Shown: piece after piece, positions 42,584 to 51,600 of the stretch
Numbering within the stretch: the first letter of the stretch is position 1
Layout: each line of letters starts with the position of its first letter
Assembly (NCBI GenBank): GCA_963828445.1
Contig: CAWHFP010000001.1
Location: 248,001-312,000 of the forward strand
Reading direction: 5' to 3'
Length of the DNA stretch: 64,000 nucleotides
Source: Bog-532 sp963828445
GTDB taxonomy: Bacteria; Actinomycetota; Actinomycetes; Streptosporangiales; Streptosporangiaceae
The notes under the pieces: model-generated
What the model saw: only the letters and a program-made list of their open reading frames with translations
Told to the model about the DNA's origin: nothing
The model's database searches: none
Position numbers and translations under genes: made by a program

Positions 42584-43237
42584 GTGTCGCAGCGAAGTGA
42601 GCACATCGGCCTGCACCTGAACGCGTACCTGTGCGCGCACAGCACGCCGCCAGACCAGATCCTGCGTGAGCTCGCGCACGAGACCGCGGAGTGGTTCCCG
42701 AACGAGCGATCGCTGGCCATCGCGCCCGAGCAGGGCCAGTTCATGACCATGATCGCCCAGCTCACGGGGGCCCGCCGCGGCCTGGAGATCGGTACGTTCA
42801 CCGGTTATTCGTCCATCTGCCTGGCCCGCGGCCTGCCCGCCGACGGCCAGCTGCTGTGCTGCGACATCAGCGAGGAATGGACGTCGGTGGCCCGCAAGTA
42901 CTGGGACCGGGCCGGGCTGACGCACAAGATCGACCTGCGCATCGGCCCGGCGCTGGACACGGTGCGGGCCCTGCCGCCCGAGCCGCAGTTCGACATCGTG
43001 TTCATCGACGCGCCCGGCTACCTGGCTTACTGGAACGAGGTGGTGCCCCGGGTCCGCCCGGGCGGCGCCATCCTGGTCGACAACACGTTTTCGCACGGCC
43101 GGGTCATCGACGCCGGCAACGAGAGCGAACTGGTGCAGGCGGTCCGCGACTTCAACGACCACGCCGCCGCCGACGACCGCGTCGACATCGTCATGCTCCC
43201 GCTGGGCGACGGCCTGACCCTGGCCCGCAAAAAGTGA
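42584..43237 (+). CDS. O-methyltransferase (CCoAOMT-like)
   Basis: 217 aa. Metal-dependent class I methyltransferase: ARRGLEIGTFTGYSSICLARGLPADGQLLCCDISEEWTSVARKYW, then QFDIVFIDAPGYLAYW and RPGGAILVDNTFSHGRV. This is the form of the cation-dependent catechol-type O-methyltransferases of the methyltransferase_3 family. Substrate unknown. GTG at 42584 is 7 nt behind TAAGTT and lacks a ribosome site. Its stop overlaps the GNAT start (GTGA). Confidence 0.9.
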   Translation: MSQRSEHIGLHLNAYLCAHSTPPDQILRELAHETAEWFPNERSLAIAPEQGQFMTMIAQLTGARRGLEIGTFTGYSSICLARGLPADGQLLCCDISEEWTSVARKYWDRAGLTHKIDLRIGPALDTVRALPPEPQFDIVFIDAPGYLAYWNEVVPRVRPGGAILVDNTFSHGRVIDAGNESELVQAVRDFNDHAAADDRVDIVMLPLGDGLTLARKK

Positions 43238-43710
43238 TCCGGGCTGCCCGGCCGGAGGACGTTCCCGCGATTTACCGGCTGATCCGCTCCCTGGCCGAGT
43301 ACGAGCGGTCGCTGCCCAGCGTCACCGGGACCGAGGACGACCTGCGGCAGGCCCTGTTCGGGGCCCGGCCCGCCGTGTTCGCGCACGTGGCCACCCACGA
43401 TGGCCGGGTGGTGGGGTTCGCGCTGTGGTTCCTCAACTACTCGACCTGGACCGGCCAGCACGGGATCTACCTGGAAGATCTCTTTGTCGACGAAACGATG
43501 CGCGGGTCCGGCTACGGCAAGGCGCTGCTCACCGAGCTGGCCCGGGTCTGCGTCGAACGCGGCTACCAGCGGCTCGAATGGGTGGTGCTGGACTGGAACG
43601 CGCCGTCCATCGCCTTCTACCGGGCGCTGGGTGCGCAGCCGATGGACGAGTGGGACACCTACCGGCTGTCCGGCCCGGCGCTGCAGGCGCTGGGTTCTGC
43701 GCGACCGTAG
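43234..43710 (+). CDS. GNAT-family N-acetyltransferase
   Basis: 158 aa. VIRAARPEDVPAIYRLIRSLAEYERS opens the fold; HGIYLEDLFVDETMRGSGYGKALLTELARVC holds the acetyl-CoA loop (R-G-S-G-Y-G-K) and LEWVVLDWNAPSIAFYRALGAQPMDEW completes it. This is the form of spermidine/diamine and related amine acetyltransferases. GTG at 43234, coupled to the O-methyltransferase. Confidence 0.88.
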   Translation: MIRAARPEDVPAIYRLIRSLAEYERSLPSVTGTEDDLRQALFGARPAVFAHVATHDGRVVGFALWFLNYSTWTGQHGIYLEDLFVDETMRGSGYGKALLTELARVCVERGYQRLEWVVLDWNAPSIAFYRALGAQPMDEWDTYRLSGPALQALGSARP

Positions 43711-43747
43711 CTCCACCGAACCGGCCACCGGAAACGAGGTTGAGGCA

Positions 43748-44434
43748 ATGACGGACCAGACGCCGTACCAGAACGTCACCTTCCCCAGCAACGGGGGCAC
43801 CGCCCACGGCTACCTGGCCGTGCCCGACCGCGGCCAGGGACCGGGCCTGATCGTGGTCCAGGAGTGGTGGGGCCTGACCGACCACATCGCCGACGTCACC
43901 AACCGGTTCGCCCGCGAGGGGTTCGTGGCCCTGGCCCCCGACCTGTACGGCGGGCGGACCACCCACGACGCCGAAGAAGCCAGCGCGCTGATGAACGAGC
44001 TGCCACCGGAAAAGGCGGTCACCGAGCTGTCCGGCGCGGTGGAGTACCTGCTCAGCCAGGACTCGGTGACCAGTGGCGCCGTGGGCGTGGTCGGCTTCTG
44101 CATGGGCGGGCTGTTCGCGCTCAACCTGGCCGCCCAGGCCGGCGGCCAGGTCGGCGCGGTGGCCGTGTTCTACGGCACGTTCTCCGGTGACGAGGACTTC
44201 TCGGCCGTCCGCGCGCCGGTCCTGGGCATCGTCGGCGGCCAGGACGCGTTCACCCCGGCCGGGCAGGCCCGCGCGGTGCTGGGCACGGTCAGCGGGCCCG
44301 TCGACGTGCAGGTCTACGACGCCGGCCATGCCTTCTTCAACGACGAGAACCTGCTCGGCACCTACGACCAGGAACGGGCTGGGCAGGCCTGGGCCCAGAC
44401 CGTGGACTTCCTGCGCCAGCACCTGGTGAGCTAG
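43748..44434 (+). CDS. Dienelactone hydrolase family protein
   Basis: 228 aa alpha/beta hydrolase. The Cys-nucleophile triad is Cys118 (VVGFCMGG), Asp166 (IVGGQDAFTP) and His194 (YDAGHAFFND). GLIVVQEWWGLTDHI near the start is also typical. Family members open dienelactones in chlorocatechol breakdown, but most isolated actinobacterial copies have unknown substrates. GAGG lies before the ATG at 43748. Confidence 0.9.
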   Translation: MTDQTPYQNVTFPSNGGTAHGYLAVPDRGQGPGLIVVQEWWGLTDHIADVTNRFAREGFVALAPDLYGGRTTHDAEEASALMNELPPEKAVTELSGAVEYLLSQDSVTSGAVGVVGFCMGGLFALNLAAQAGGQVGAVAVFYGTFSGDEDFSAVRAPVLGIVGGQDAFTPAGQARAVLGTVSGPVDVQVYDAGHAFFNDENLLGTYDQERAGQAWAQTVDFLRQHLVS

Positions 44435-44455
44435 CGGCCGGCCCGGCCCGGCCGC
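44434..44455. terminator. Putative terminator hairpin
   Basis: GCGGCCGG pairs with CCGGCCGC around a 6-base loop, directly at the dienelactone hydrolase stop and before the end of the opposing LacI gene. No U tract. Confidence 0.5.
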
Positions 44456-44477
44456 CCAGCCCGGTGGCTCAGTACAG

Positions 44478-45518
44478 CTAGCTGGCGGGCTTGCGGCTGG
44501 GTGGCGGGGCGGTGGAGGCCCGGACCACCAGCTCGGGCGCCATGTAGAGGATCTTGACCGGGGCGTCGTGGCCCTCGACCCGCTCCAGCAGCAGCTGGGC
44601 CGCCTCGGTGCCCAGCTGGTAGTGCGGGAACCTGATCGTGGTCAGGGCCGGGCGCAGCCGGTCCACGAACGGCATGTCGTTGAACCCGACCAGGGACAGG
44701 TCCTGCGGGCAGCCGAGCCCGGCCTCGTCCAGCGCGGCGTAGCAGCCCACGGCCAGCATGTCGTTGGCCACCGCGATCGCGGTGAAGTCGGCGCCGCGGC
44801 CGAGCAGCTCGCGGCAGCAGCGGGTGCCCTCCTCGACCGTGAACGCCGCCGCCGAGACGATCAGGTCATCGTCGGCGGCCAGGCCCGCGGCCTTCAGCCC
44901 GGCCACGTAGCCGCGGCGGCGGCCCTCGCCGGTGGTCACCCGCTGCGGCCCGGCGATGTGCGCGATCCGGGTGTGGCCCAGGCCGGCCAGGTGCGCGACC
45001 GACATCCGCATGCCCTGCTCGTTGTCGACCGAGACCGAGGAGAAGTCGTGCTCGGGGTCGAGCCGGTTCATCAGGACCACCGGCAGGTCGGTGCTGGCCG
45101 CCTCGGCCAGCACCGGGTCACCGGCCGACGCCGTGGCCAGCACGAACCCGTCCACGTGCCGGGCCCGCATCTGCTCGAAGATCGTCTGCTCGCGCCCGGT
45201 GTCGCCGTCGGTGTTGCCGAGCAGGGACACGTAGCCCGCGGTGGACAGCCGGTCCTCCAGACCCCGGATCATCGGCGGGAACAGCGGGTTGTTCAGGTCC
45301 GGGATGAGCACGCCGACCGTGTGCGACCGGCGGGTGCGCAGGCTGCGGGCGACCGGGTTGGGCCGGTAGCCGAGCGCGGCCGCGGCCTCGGCCACCCGCC
45401 GCGCGGTCTCCTCGCTGACCAGGATGCGGGTCTCGGGGTTGAGCGCGCGCGAGGCGGTGGCCGGGTGGACCTTGGCCGCGGCGGCAACGTCCCGGAGGGT
45501 GGCGGGTGGTCCGGCCAT
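44478..45518 (-). CDS. LacI-family transcriptional regulator
   Basis: 346 aa. N-terminal HTH ATLRDVAAAAKVHPATASRALNPETRILVSEETARRVAEAAAALGYRPNPVARSLRTRRSHTVGVLIPDLNNPLF, then a periplasmic-binding-like sugar sensor ending in VGFNDMPFVDRLRPALTTIRFPHYQLGTEAAQLLLERV. The expected ligand is a sugar or its phosphate. It starts 8 bp after the MarR stop on the same strand, so the two are co-transcribed. Its targets are unknown. Confidence 0.9.
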   Translation of the reverse strand: MAGPPATLRDVAAAAKVHPATASRALNPETRILVSEETARRVAEAAAALGYRPNPVARSLRTRRSHTVGVLIPDLNNPLFPPMIRGLEDRLSTAGYVSLLGNTDGDTGREQTIFEQMRARHVDGFVLATASAGDPVLAEAASTDLPVVLMNRLDPEHDFSSVSVDNEQGMRMSVAHLAGLGHTRIAHIAGPQRVTTGEGRRRGYVAGLKAAGLAADDDLIVSAAAFTVEEGTRCCRELLGRGADFTAIAVANDMLAVGCYAALDEAGLGCPQDLSLVGFNDMPFVDRLRPALTTIRFPHYQLGTEAAQLLLERVEGHDAPVKILYMAPELVVRASTAPPPSRKPAS

Positions 45519-45526
45519 CGGCGTCC

Positions 45527-45955
45527 TCAGCGACCGGCCACGACGTGGGCCAGGTCGGCGGCGTCGTGGCCCAGCACCCCGGTGATCACGTCGCGGTGGG
45601 TGGGAGCCGCCTCGGCGTGCCGCTGGCGGCCCGCCTCGGTCAGCGTCACGTAGATGCCGCGCCGGTCCTCGCCGCACAGGCAGCGCTCGACCAGCCCGGT
45701 CTTCTCCAGCCGGCTGATCAGCCGGGACAGCGCGCTCTGGCTCAGGTGGACCGCGTCCGCGAGCTCCTGGGCCCGGTACTGGTGGTCCGCGCTCTCGGCC
45801 AGCCGCTCCAGCACCTCGAAGTCACTGACCCCGAGCCCGTGCCGCTCCCCCAGCTCACGCTCCAGGGCCGAGCACACGGCGGCATGGCTGGCGGCGATTG
45901 CCCGCCAGACGCTCACCATCTGCTCCGGCGCGGGGCCGGCCTCGCTGACGCCCAC
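45527..45955 (-). CDS. MarR-family transcriptional regulator
   Basis: 142 aa. The winged helix reads VSDFEVLERLAESADHQYRAQELADAVHLSQSALSRLISRLEKTGLVERCLCGEDRRGIYVTLTEAGRQRHAEAAP; the wing contains a Cys pair (CLCGED) that could sense oxidants, which is speculative. The GTG at 45955 is 6 nt behind TACTAT (45962-45967, minus strand). It is divergent from the DHA2 exporter, with a clear palindrome between them, the classic layout of a drug-responsive MarR switch. Confidence 0.9.
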   Translation of the reverse strand: MGVSEAGPAPEQMVSVWRAIAASHAAVCSALERELGERHGLGVSDFEVLERLAESADHQYRAQELADAVHLSQSALSRLISRLEKTGLVERCLCGEDRRGIYVTLTEAGRQRHAEAAPTHRDVITGVLGHDAADLAHVVAGR

Positions 45956-46042
45956 GAGGGCATAGTAGACACATCCCGGATAATTTGCAAGCACATTAAT
46001 TGCGCTTGCATCTAGTGCATGTACATGCATATTGTGGCGGCC
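45956..46042. promoter_or_regulatory. marR-exporter divergent promoter with operator palindromes
   Basis: Leftward: TACTAT (45962-45967), 6 nt, GTG. Rightward: TATTGT (46030-46035), 7 nt, ATG at 46043. Between them TGCAAGC and GCTTGCA form an inverted repeat at 45986-46010, spaced as expected for a MarR dimer site. A perfect 14-bp palindrome, TGCATGTACATGCA, lies at 46016-46029 and abuts the exporter -10. Confidence 0.75.
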
Positions 46043-47545
46043 ATGGAGACCTCCCCTTCGGCGCCTGGGCCGATCCTCGCTCCTGCCCCTGTTCCTCCCG
46101 TCCCGCCAGGCCGGCCCGCTGACCGGCCGGCCGGGCAACGGTGGAACCCGCGGCTGTGGGCCATCTTGTTCGTGCTGTGCGGAGCCTTGTTCCTGGACGC
46201 GCTGGACGTGTCGATGATCGGTGTCGCGCTCCCGGTCATCCGGACCGACCTGCACCTGAACACCTCGTCCCTGCAGTGGATCGTCAGCGCCTACGTGCTG
46301 GGCTACGGCGGCCTGCTGCTGCTCGGCGGCCGGGCCGCCGACCTGCTCGGCCGCCGCCGGGTGTTCCTGGTCGCGCTGGGCCTGTTCGCCGCCGCCTCGC
46401 TGCTGGGCGGGCTGGTCAGCGGCGCGGGCCTGCTGATCGCGGCCCGGTTCATCAAGGGCATGGCCGCCGCGGTCACCGCCCCGGCTGGCCTGTCCCTGCT
46501 CACCACCACGTTCGGCGAGGGCCCGATGCGGAACCGGGCCATCAGCATCTACTCGGCCTTCGGGGCCAGCGGGTTTTCCCTGGGCCTGGTGCTGTCCGGG
46601 GTGCTCACCGAGGTGAGCTGGCGCTGGACGCTGCTGCTGCCGGCGCCGGTGGCCCTGCTCACCCTGGTGGCCGCGATCCCGCTGATCCCCCGCGGCCACG
46701 AGGCCGGACGCCAGGGCCGGCGGTTTGACGTGCCCGGCGGCCTGGCCGTCACCGCGGCCATGCTGCTGCTGGTCTACACCGTGGTCAGCGCGCAGGCGGC
46801 GGGCTGGGCCTCGGCCCGGACGATCGGCTCGTTCGCGGTGGTGGCCGTGCTGCTGGCCGGGTTCGTGTTCATCGAGCACCGCAGCCGCGACCCGCTGGTC
46901 CGGCTCGGCATCTTCCGGTCCGGCGCGCTGACCCGGGCCAACCTGGGCGCGCTGACCTTGTTCGGCTCGTACATCGCGTTCCAGTTCCTGCTCACCCAGT
47001 ACCTGCAGAGCCTGATGGGCTGGTCGGCCATGTCGACCGCGCTGGCCTTCCTGCCCGCCGGGGTGGTGGTGGCCGTGCTGTCCACCCGGATGGGCCAGGT
47101 CATCAGCCGGTTCGGCCCCGGGCCGATCACGCTGATCGCGTTCGCCTGCCTGGTCGCCGGCTACATCGCGTTCCTGCGGGTCGGCACCCAGGCCGACTAC
47201 GTGGGGGTCATCCTGCCCGCGGTGATCGGGGTCGGGATCGCGTTCGGGCTGGGCTTCTCGGCCCTCAGCCTGGCCGCGACCAGCGGGGTGGCCGACCACG
47301 AGCAGGGCCTGGCGGCCAGCTTGTTCCAGACCTCGTTCCAGGTCGGCGGGGCCGTGGTGCTGGCCGTGGTGACCGCGGTGATCGACGCGGGCGGCGCCAG
47401 CCAGGTGACCAGCGCCCAGGCCACCCTGGGCGCCTACCGGCCGGCCCTGGCCGTGATCACCGGGGTCTCCGTGCTCGGGGCCCTGGTCGCGCTGACCGGG
47501 GTGGCCCGGCGGCCGCGGCTCAGCTTGGCCGGCTGGCGGAGATGA
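46043..47545 (+). CDS. DHA2-family MFS drug exporter
   Basis: 500 aa with 14 predicted membrane helices, as in EmrB/QacA proteins. DALDVSMIGVALPVIRTDLHLNTSSLQWIVSAYVLGYGGLLLLGGRAADLLGRRRVF contains motif D1 and motif A; SAFGASGFSLGLVLSGVLTEVSWRW is motif C-like. Exports hydrophobic drugs by proton antiport. ATG at 46043 follows TATTGT by 7 nt; in-frame ATGs at 46019 and 46025 lie inside the operator and are unlikely starts. Probably controlled by the divergent MarR. Confidence 0.9.
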   Translation: METSPSAPGPILAPAPVPPVPPGRPADRPAGQRWNPRLWAILFVLCGALFLDALDVSMIGVALPVIRTDLHLNTSSLQWIVSAYVLGYGGLLLLGGRAADLLGRRRVFLVALGLFAAASLLGGLVSGAGLLIAARFIKGMAAAVTAPAGLSLLTTTFGEGPMRNRAISIYSAFGASGFSLGLVLSGVLTEVSWRWTLLLPAPVALLTLVAAIPLIPRGHEAGRQGRRFDVPGGLAVTAAMLLLVYTVVSAQAAGWASARTIGSFAVVAVLLAGFVFIEHRSRDPLVRLGIFRSGALTRANLGALTLFGSYIAFQFLLTQYLQSLMGWSAMSTALAFLPAGVVVAVLSTRMGQVISRFGPGPITLIAFACLVAGYIAFLRVGTQADYVGVILPAVIGVGIAFGLGFSALSLAATSGVADHEQGLAASLFQTSFQVGGAVVLAVVTAVIDAGGASQVTSAQATLGAYRPALAVITGVSVLGALVALTGVARRPRLSLAGWRR

Positions 47546-47753
47546 TGATCGTCCAGGTCGACCGGCCCTGACGGGCGCTGGCGGTCACGTCGCGCGGCGA
47601 CATCATCGTCCAGCTCAGCTTCCAGCGCCGGGATCCGTGCTTCCGGTTCAGCCGGTCAGCGCGGATCCCGGCCGCGTGTTCCTCCCGCCGCGTTTCGGCG
47701 ATGGTGGGGCGGCGGTTCAGGTCGTAATAGCCACGGGCGTAGTCCGGATGCAT
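47520..47753 (-). CDS. Small hypothetical protein (77 aa)
   Basis: MHPDYARGYYDLNRRPTIAETRREEHAAGIRADRLNRKHGSRRWKLSW..., basic and probably soluble. A strong GAGAGGAG lies upstream of the ATG at 47753. It follows the winged-helix regulator by 35 bp on the same strand, and its 3' end overlaps the end of the converging exporter by 26 bp. I do not recognise a family. Confidence 0.6.
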   Translation of the reverse strand: MHPDYARGYYDLNRRPTIAETRREEHAAGIRADRLNRKHGSRRWKLSWTMMSPRDVTASARQGRSTWTIIISASRPS

Positions 47754-47788
47754 GATGGCTCCTCTCGGTACGGCAGATCGGTGGCAGG

Positions 47789-48448
47789 TCAGTCGGATGG
47801 GCTGGATTCGGCGTCGTCGCTGCTGCCGGCGACGAGGTCGGGCCCGCTGACCAGGTTCAGCAGCGGGTAGGCGAGCAGGAGGAACTCGATCGGCAGCGTG
47901 CCCGGCGGCCGCAGCGACGGATCGTCGTTACGATCGAGATAGCGGTCCAGCACGGCCAGCAGCTCGGCTTGCAGTTCGGCCGCCTCGTCCACGGTCACGT
48001 AGCGCAGGCTCTGCGTGGTGGACAGCGCCTTGGACAGCTTGTCCGGCCAGGACAACTGGCTCTGCAGGGTGACCCGGGCCCGGTCCAGCGTGGTGTTGAG
48101 CCAGAAGTCGTTGAGCACTCCGGCCGCCGCGGTCGCCTGGGGGGTGTCCTGCTCGAGGGTCATGGTCAGGCCGGAGGCGGCCCGGCGCCACGGCCGCTCC
48201 CGGCCCTTGCCGCCGCCAGCCTCCTCGACCAGCCCGTACCGGGCCAGCGTCCGCAGGTGGAACGCGCAGTTGGCCGGCGTCTCCCCCAGCATCTCGCTGG
48301 CCTGGGTGGCGGTCAGCGTGCCCGCATGGGTCAGCGCCTCCAGCAGCGACCAGCGCAGCGGGTGGGCCAGCGCCCGCATCAGCGCCGGGTCGCTGACCTC
48401 CAGCCGCTCCCGGCGCCGCCGCGGGCCCGGCCTCTCTTCGGAACTCAT
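47789..48448 (-). CDS. ArsR-like winged-helix regulator
   Basis: 219 aa. The HTH LEVSDPALMRALAHPLRWSLLEALTHAGTLTATQASEMLGETPANCAFHLRTLARYGLVEEAGGGKGRERPWRRAA is of the ArsR/HTH_20 type. A C-terminal helical domain (LNDFWLNTTLDRARVTLQSQ...) ends acidic. No metal-binding Cys cluster is seen, so ligand sensing of another kind is likely. ATG at 48448 lies 8 nt behind TATCGT. The start region carries TTTCGAA palindromes suggesting autoregulation. Confidence 0.85.
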   Translation of the reverse strand: MSSEERPGPRRRRERLEVSDPALMRALAHPLRWSLLEALTHAGTLTATQASEMLGETPANCAFHLRTLARYGLVEEAGGGKGRERPWRRAASGLTMTLEQDTPQATAAAGVLNDFWLNTTLDRARVTLQSQLSWPDKLSKALSTTQSLRYVTVDEAAELQAELLAVLDRYLDRNDDPSLRPPGTLPIEFLLLAYPLLNLVSGPDLVAGSSDDAESSPSD

Positions 48449-48513
48449 GTTTCGAAACGATACTCTCGAAAGACTTCTTTCCACAACTCTGATGGAAACA
48501 TTTCTTTCGAAGG
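48449..48513 (-). promoter_or_regulatory. Promoter and TTTCGAA operator cluster of the winged-helix gene
   Basis: GTTTCGAAAC (48449-48458) is a perfect 10-bp palindrome between the -10 (TATCGT, 48457-48462 on the minus strand) and the ATG. A half-site CTCGAAAG lies at 48465-48472 and CTTTCGAAGG at 48504-48513. The regular TTCGAA theme suggests a site for the encoded regulator. Confidence 0.55.
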
Positions 48514-48659
48514 TTGGTTCGCTGAGCCCCGGCCAGCGCGGAGCCCGGCCGGAAGGCGGGGGCAGGCGGCCGGGTGTGGCCGCCGGGCAAGATCGGGGTG
48601 GCGGCGAGGGCGATTGATCCGGGCGGTTTGGCGACCAGCCTGCGTGGGACGATGAGGGG

Positions 48660-51600
48660 ATGCGGATCACCGCCGTCACCTCAACTGATCTGTTCGTGGG
48701 CAGCAGGCGCCAGGCCCGGCAAGTCATCGGCGTCAGCGTGGCCAGCGACGCCGCTGATGCCGGAAGAGACGTGAGCGTACGCGTCGACGGCGCCGGGGTT
48801 GCGACCCCGGCGCCGTCGCGTGTGACGGCCGGGCCGCCGGGCGAGACGGTGGTGGCCGAGGTGGCGGTGGAGGTCTCCGCGCCCTATCAGCCCGGTGTGG
48901 CGCGGCCGGTGACCGTGGTCGCCGAGACCGGGGCCGCGGCCGGCCGGGCACCGCAGCGGGCCGAGCTGCGGGCCGAGGTGACCCCGGCCGAACCCGGCTG
49001 GACCATGTGGATGGTCAGCCACTTCCACTACGACCCGGTGTGGTGGGGCACCCAGGGCCAGTTCACCGAGTCCCGGCTGCTGCTGCCGGACGAGGACGGG
49101 TCCCTGCCCGACGTCCGGACCGCCTTCGAGCTCGTGCACCTGCACCTGGAGAAGGCCCGCAGCGACCCGGACTACAAGTTCGTGCTGGCCGAGGTCGACT
49201 ACCTCAAGCCGCACTTCGACGCCTACCCGGAAGACCGGGCCGACGTGCGCCGGTTCATCGCCGAGGGCCGGATCGAGATCGTGGGCGGGACTTACAACGA
49301 GCCGAACACCAACCTGACCGGAGCCGAATCCACGGTGCGCAACGCCGTGTACGGGATGGGGTTCCAGCGCGGCGTGCTCGGGGCTGATCCGCGGTCGGCG
49401 TGGATGCTGGACGCGTTCGGGCACGATCCGGGGTTCCCGGGGCTGATGGCCGCGGCCGGCCTGACCTCCTCGGCCTGGGCCCGCGGGCCGTTCCACCAGT
49501 GGGGGCCGTCGGGCGTCGAGGGCGGCAACCGGCGGATGCAGTTCGCCAGCGAGTTCGAGTGGATGTCACCGGATGGCACCGGCCTGCTCACCGCCTACAT
49601 GGCCAACCACTACGGCGCGGGCTGGGCCATTCACGGGCTGCCCGATCTGGCCGCGGCCGAGGCCGAGGCGCTGGGCCAGTTCCGGTCGCTGGCCGCGGTG
49701 GCCGCCACCCGCAACGTGCTGCTCCCGGTCGGGGCCGACCACGTCATCCCGCCGCGCTGGGTGACCGAGATCCACCGGGACTGGAACGCGCGCTACGTGT
49801 GGCCGCGGTTCGTGACCGCGGTGCCCGCGGACTTCTTCGCCGCGGTCCGGGACGAGGCCCGGGGCGGCGGCACCTGGATCACCCCGCAGACCCGGGACAT
49901 GAATCCGCTGTACACCGGCAAGGACGTGTCCTACATCGACACCAAGCAGGCCCAGCGGGCGGCCGAGGTCGCGCTGCTGGACGGCGAGCGGCTGGCCACG
50001 CTGGCCTGGCTGGCGGGCGCGCCGTACCCGGCCGAGTCGCTGGACAAGGCCTGGCGTCAGCTGGCCTACGGCGCCCACCACGACGCGATCACCGGCACCG
50101 AGGGCGACCAGGTCTACCTGGACCTGGTCGCGGGCTGGCGGGAGGCCTGGGAGCGGGGCGCCGCGGCCCGGCGGGCCGCCGTCCGTCACCTGGCGGGCGC
50201 CTCCGGGCTGGCGTCGTCGCCGGTCAGCGCCGTGAGTGAGCCGGGCGCCGACGGGGAGCGGACGCTGTCGGTGTTCAACACCTTGTCCTGGCCCCGCTCG
50301 GGTCTGGCCCAGGCGACGCTGGCCTTCGCCGCGCCGGGTCCGGCCCAGATCGGCTTGCACGACCAGTCCGGGGCGCCGGTCCCGTTCCTGGCCGACGGGG
50401 TGCGGCGCCACCCGGACGGGTCGCTGGCCGAGCTGACCGTGACCTTCCGGGCCCACGGCGTCCCCGCCCTCGGCTACCAGGCCTACCGGGCCCTCCCCGC
50501 TTCCGGGGGGCCGGCCGAGGTGGTCACCGGCTGGACCGACGTGCCCGGGGTGGCCATCGAGAACGAGCGGTACCGCATCACCGCCGACCCCGGGCGCGGC
50601 GGGACGCTGGACAGCATTGTCGATAAAGCGACCGGGGCCGAGGTGCTGCGCGGGGCCGGGAACGAGGTGCTGCTGGCCGATGAGTACCCGGCTCACCCGA
50701 AGTGGGGTGAGGGCCCCTGGCACCTGTCCCCCAAGGGCACCGGGACCGGGTCGGCCGGCGGGCTGGCCCGGGTGCGGGCGCAGCGGTGCCCGGTGGGGTC
50801 GCGGCTGGTGGCCGAGTTCGAGCTGGACGGCCTGGCCGTGGTCCAGGAGACCATCGTGTGGGACGGCGAGGACCGGGTGGAGTTCCGCACCCACACCGAC
50901 GGGCCGATCGGGCCGGACCGGATGCTGCGGGTGCGCTTCCCGGCCGACGTGCCGGGCGGATTGCCGGTGTACGAGACGGCGACGGCGGTGATCGGGCGGC
51001 CGTTCGCGCACCCGGACGTCGACACCGCCGAGCACTCGTGGACGCTGGACAACCCGGCCCACGACTGGTTCGGGGTCGGGTCGACGGCCCGGGTGGCGCT
51101 GACCGGACCGGACGGCCAGCAGCGGGATCAGGCCATCGGGGTGGCCGAGGTCATCACGCCGGACGGGCTGGCCGAGAGCCAGGATGGCGCCGGGCAGCAG
51201 CAGATCCGGGACCTGGTGGCGGCGCTGGCCGCGGCGGGTGTCACCGCCACCTGCTCGCGGGCGGACGGCCCCCGCTACGGGGCCATGGACGCCGACTCCA
51301 ACCTGCCCGACGTCCGCATCGCGCTGGGCGGACCCGACCGCAACAGCTTCACCGCGGCCGCGCTGGCCGCGGCCGGTAACGGGTACGCCAAGGAACTGGC
51401 CGGGCGGGTGGAGGCAGGTCCGGCGGCCCGGCTGTGGCTGCCGGCCGCCCAGAGCCGGGCCGAGGCCCAGCAGCCCAGCGCCGACCTGCGCGGGCCCTCG
51501 GACCTGCCCGTCCTGATCATCGCGGGCGCGCCCGGCCCGGCGATCGCGGAGCTCATCGAGGACCTGGGCGACAGCGTGGTCGGCGTGCCCGCCGCCGACC

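Noticed and set aside
46019..46042. Upstream ATG codons as exporter start
   Set aside because: They lie inside the palindrome and -10 element; the ATG at 46043 has the leaderless spacing and a normal N-terminus.
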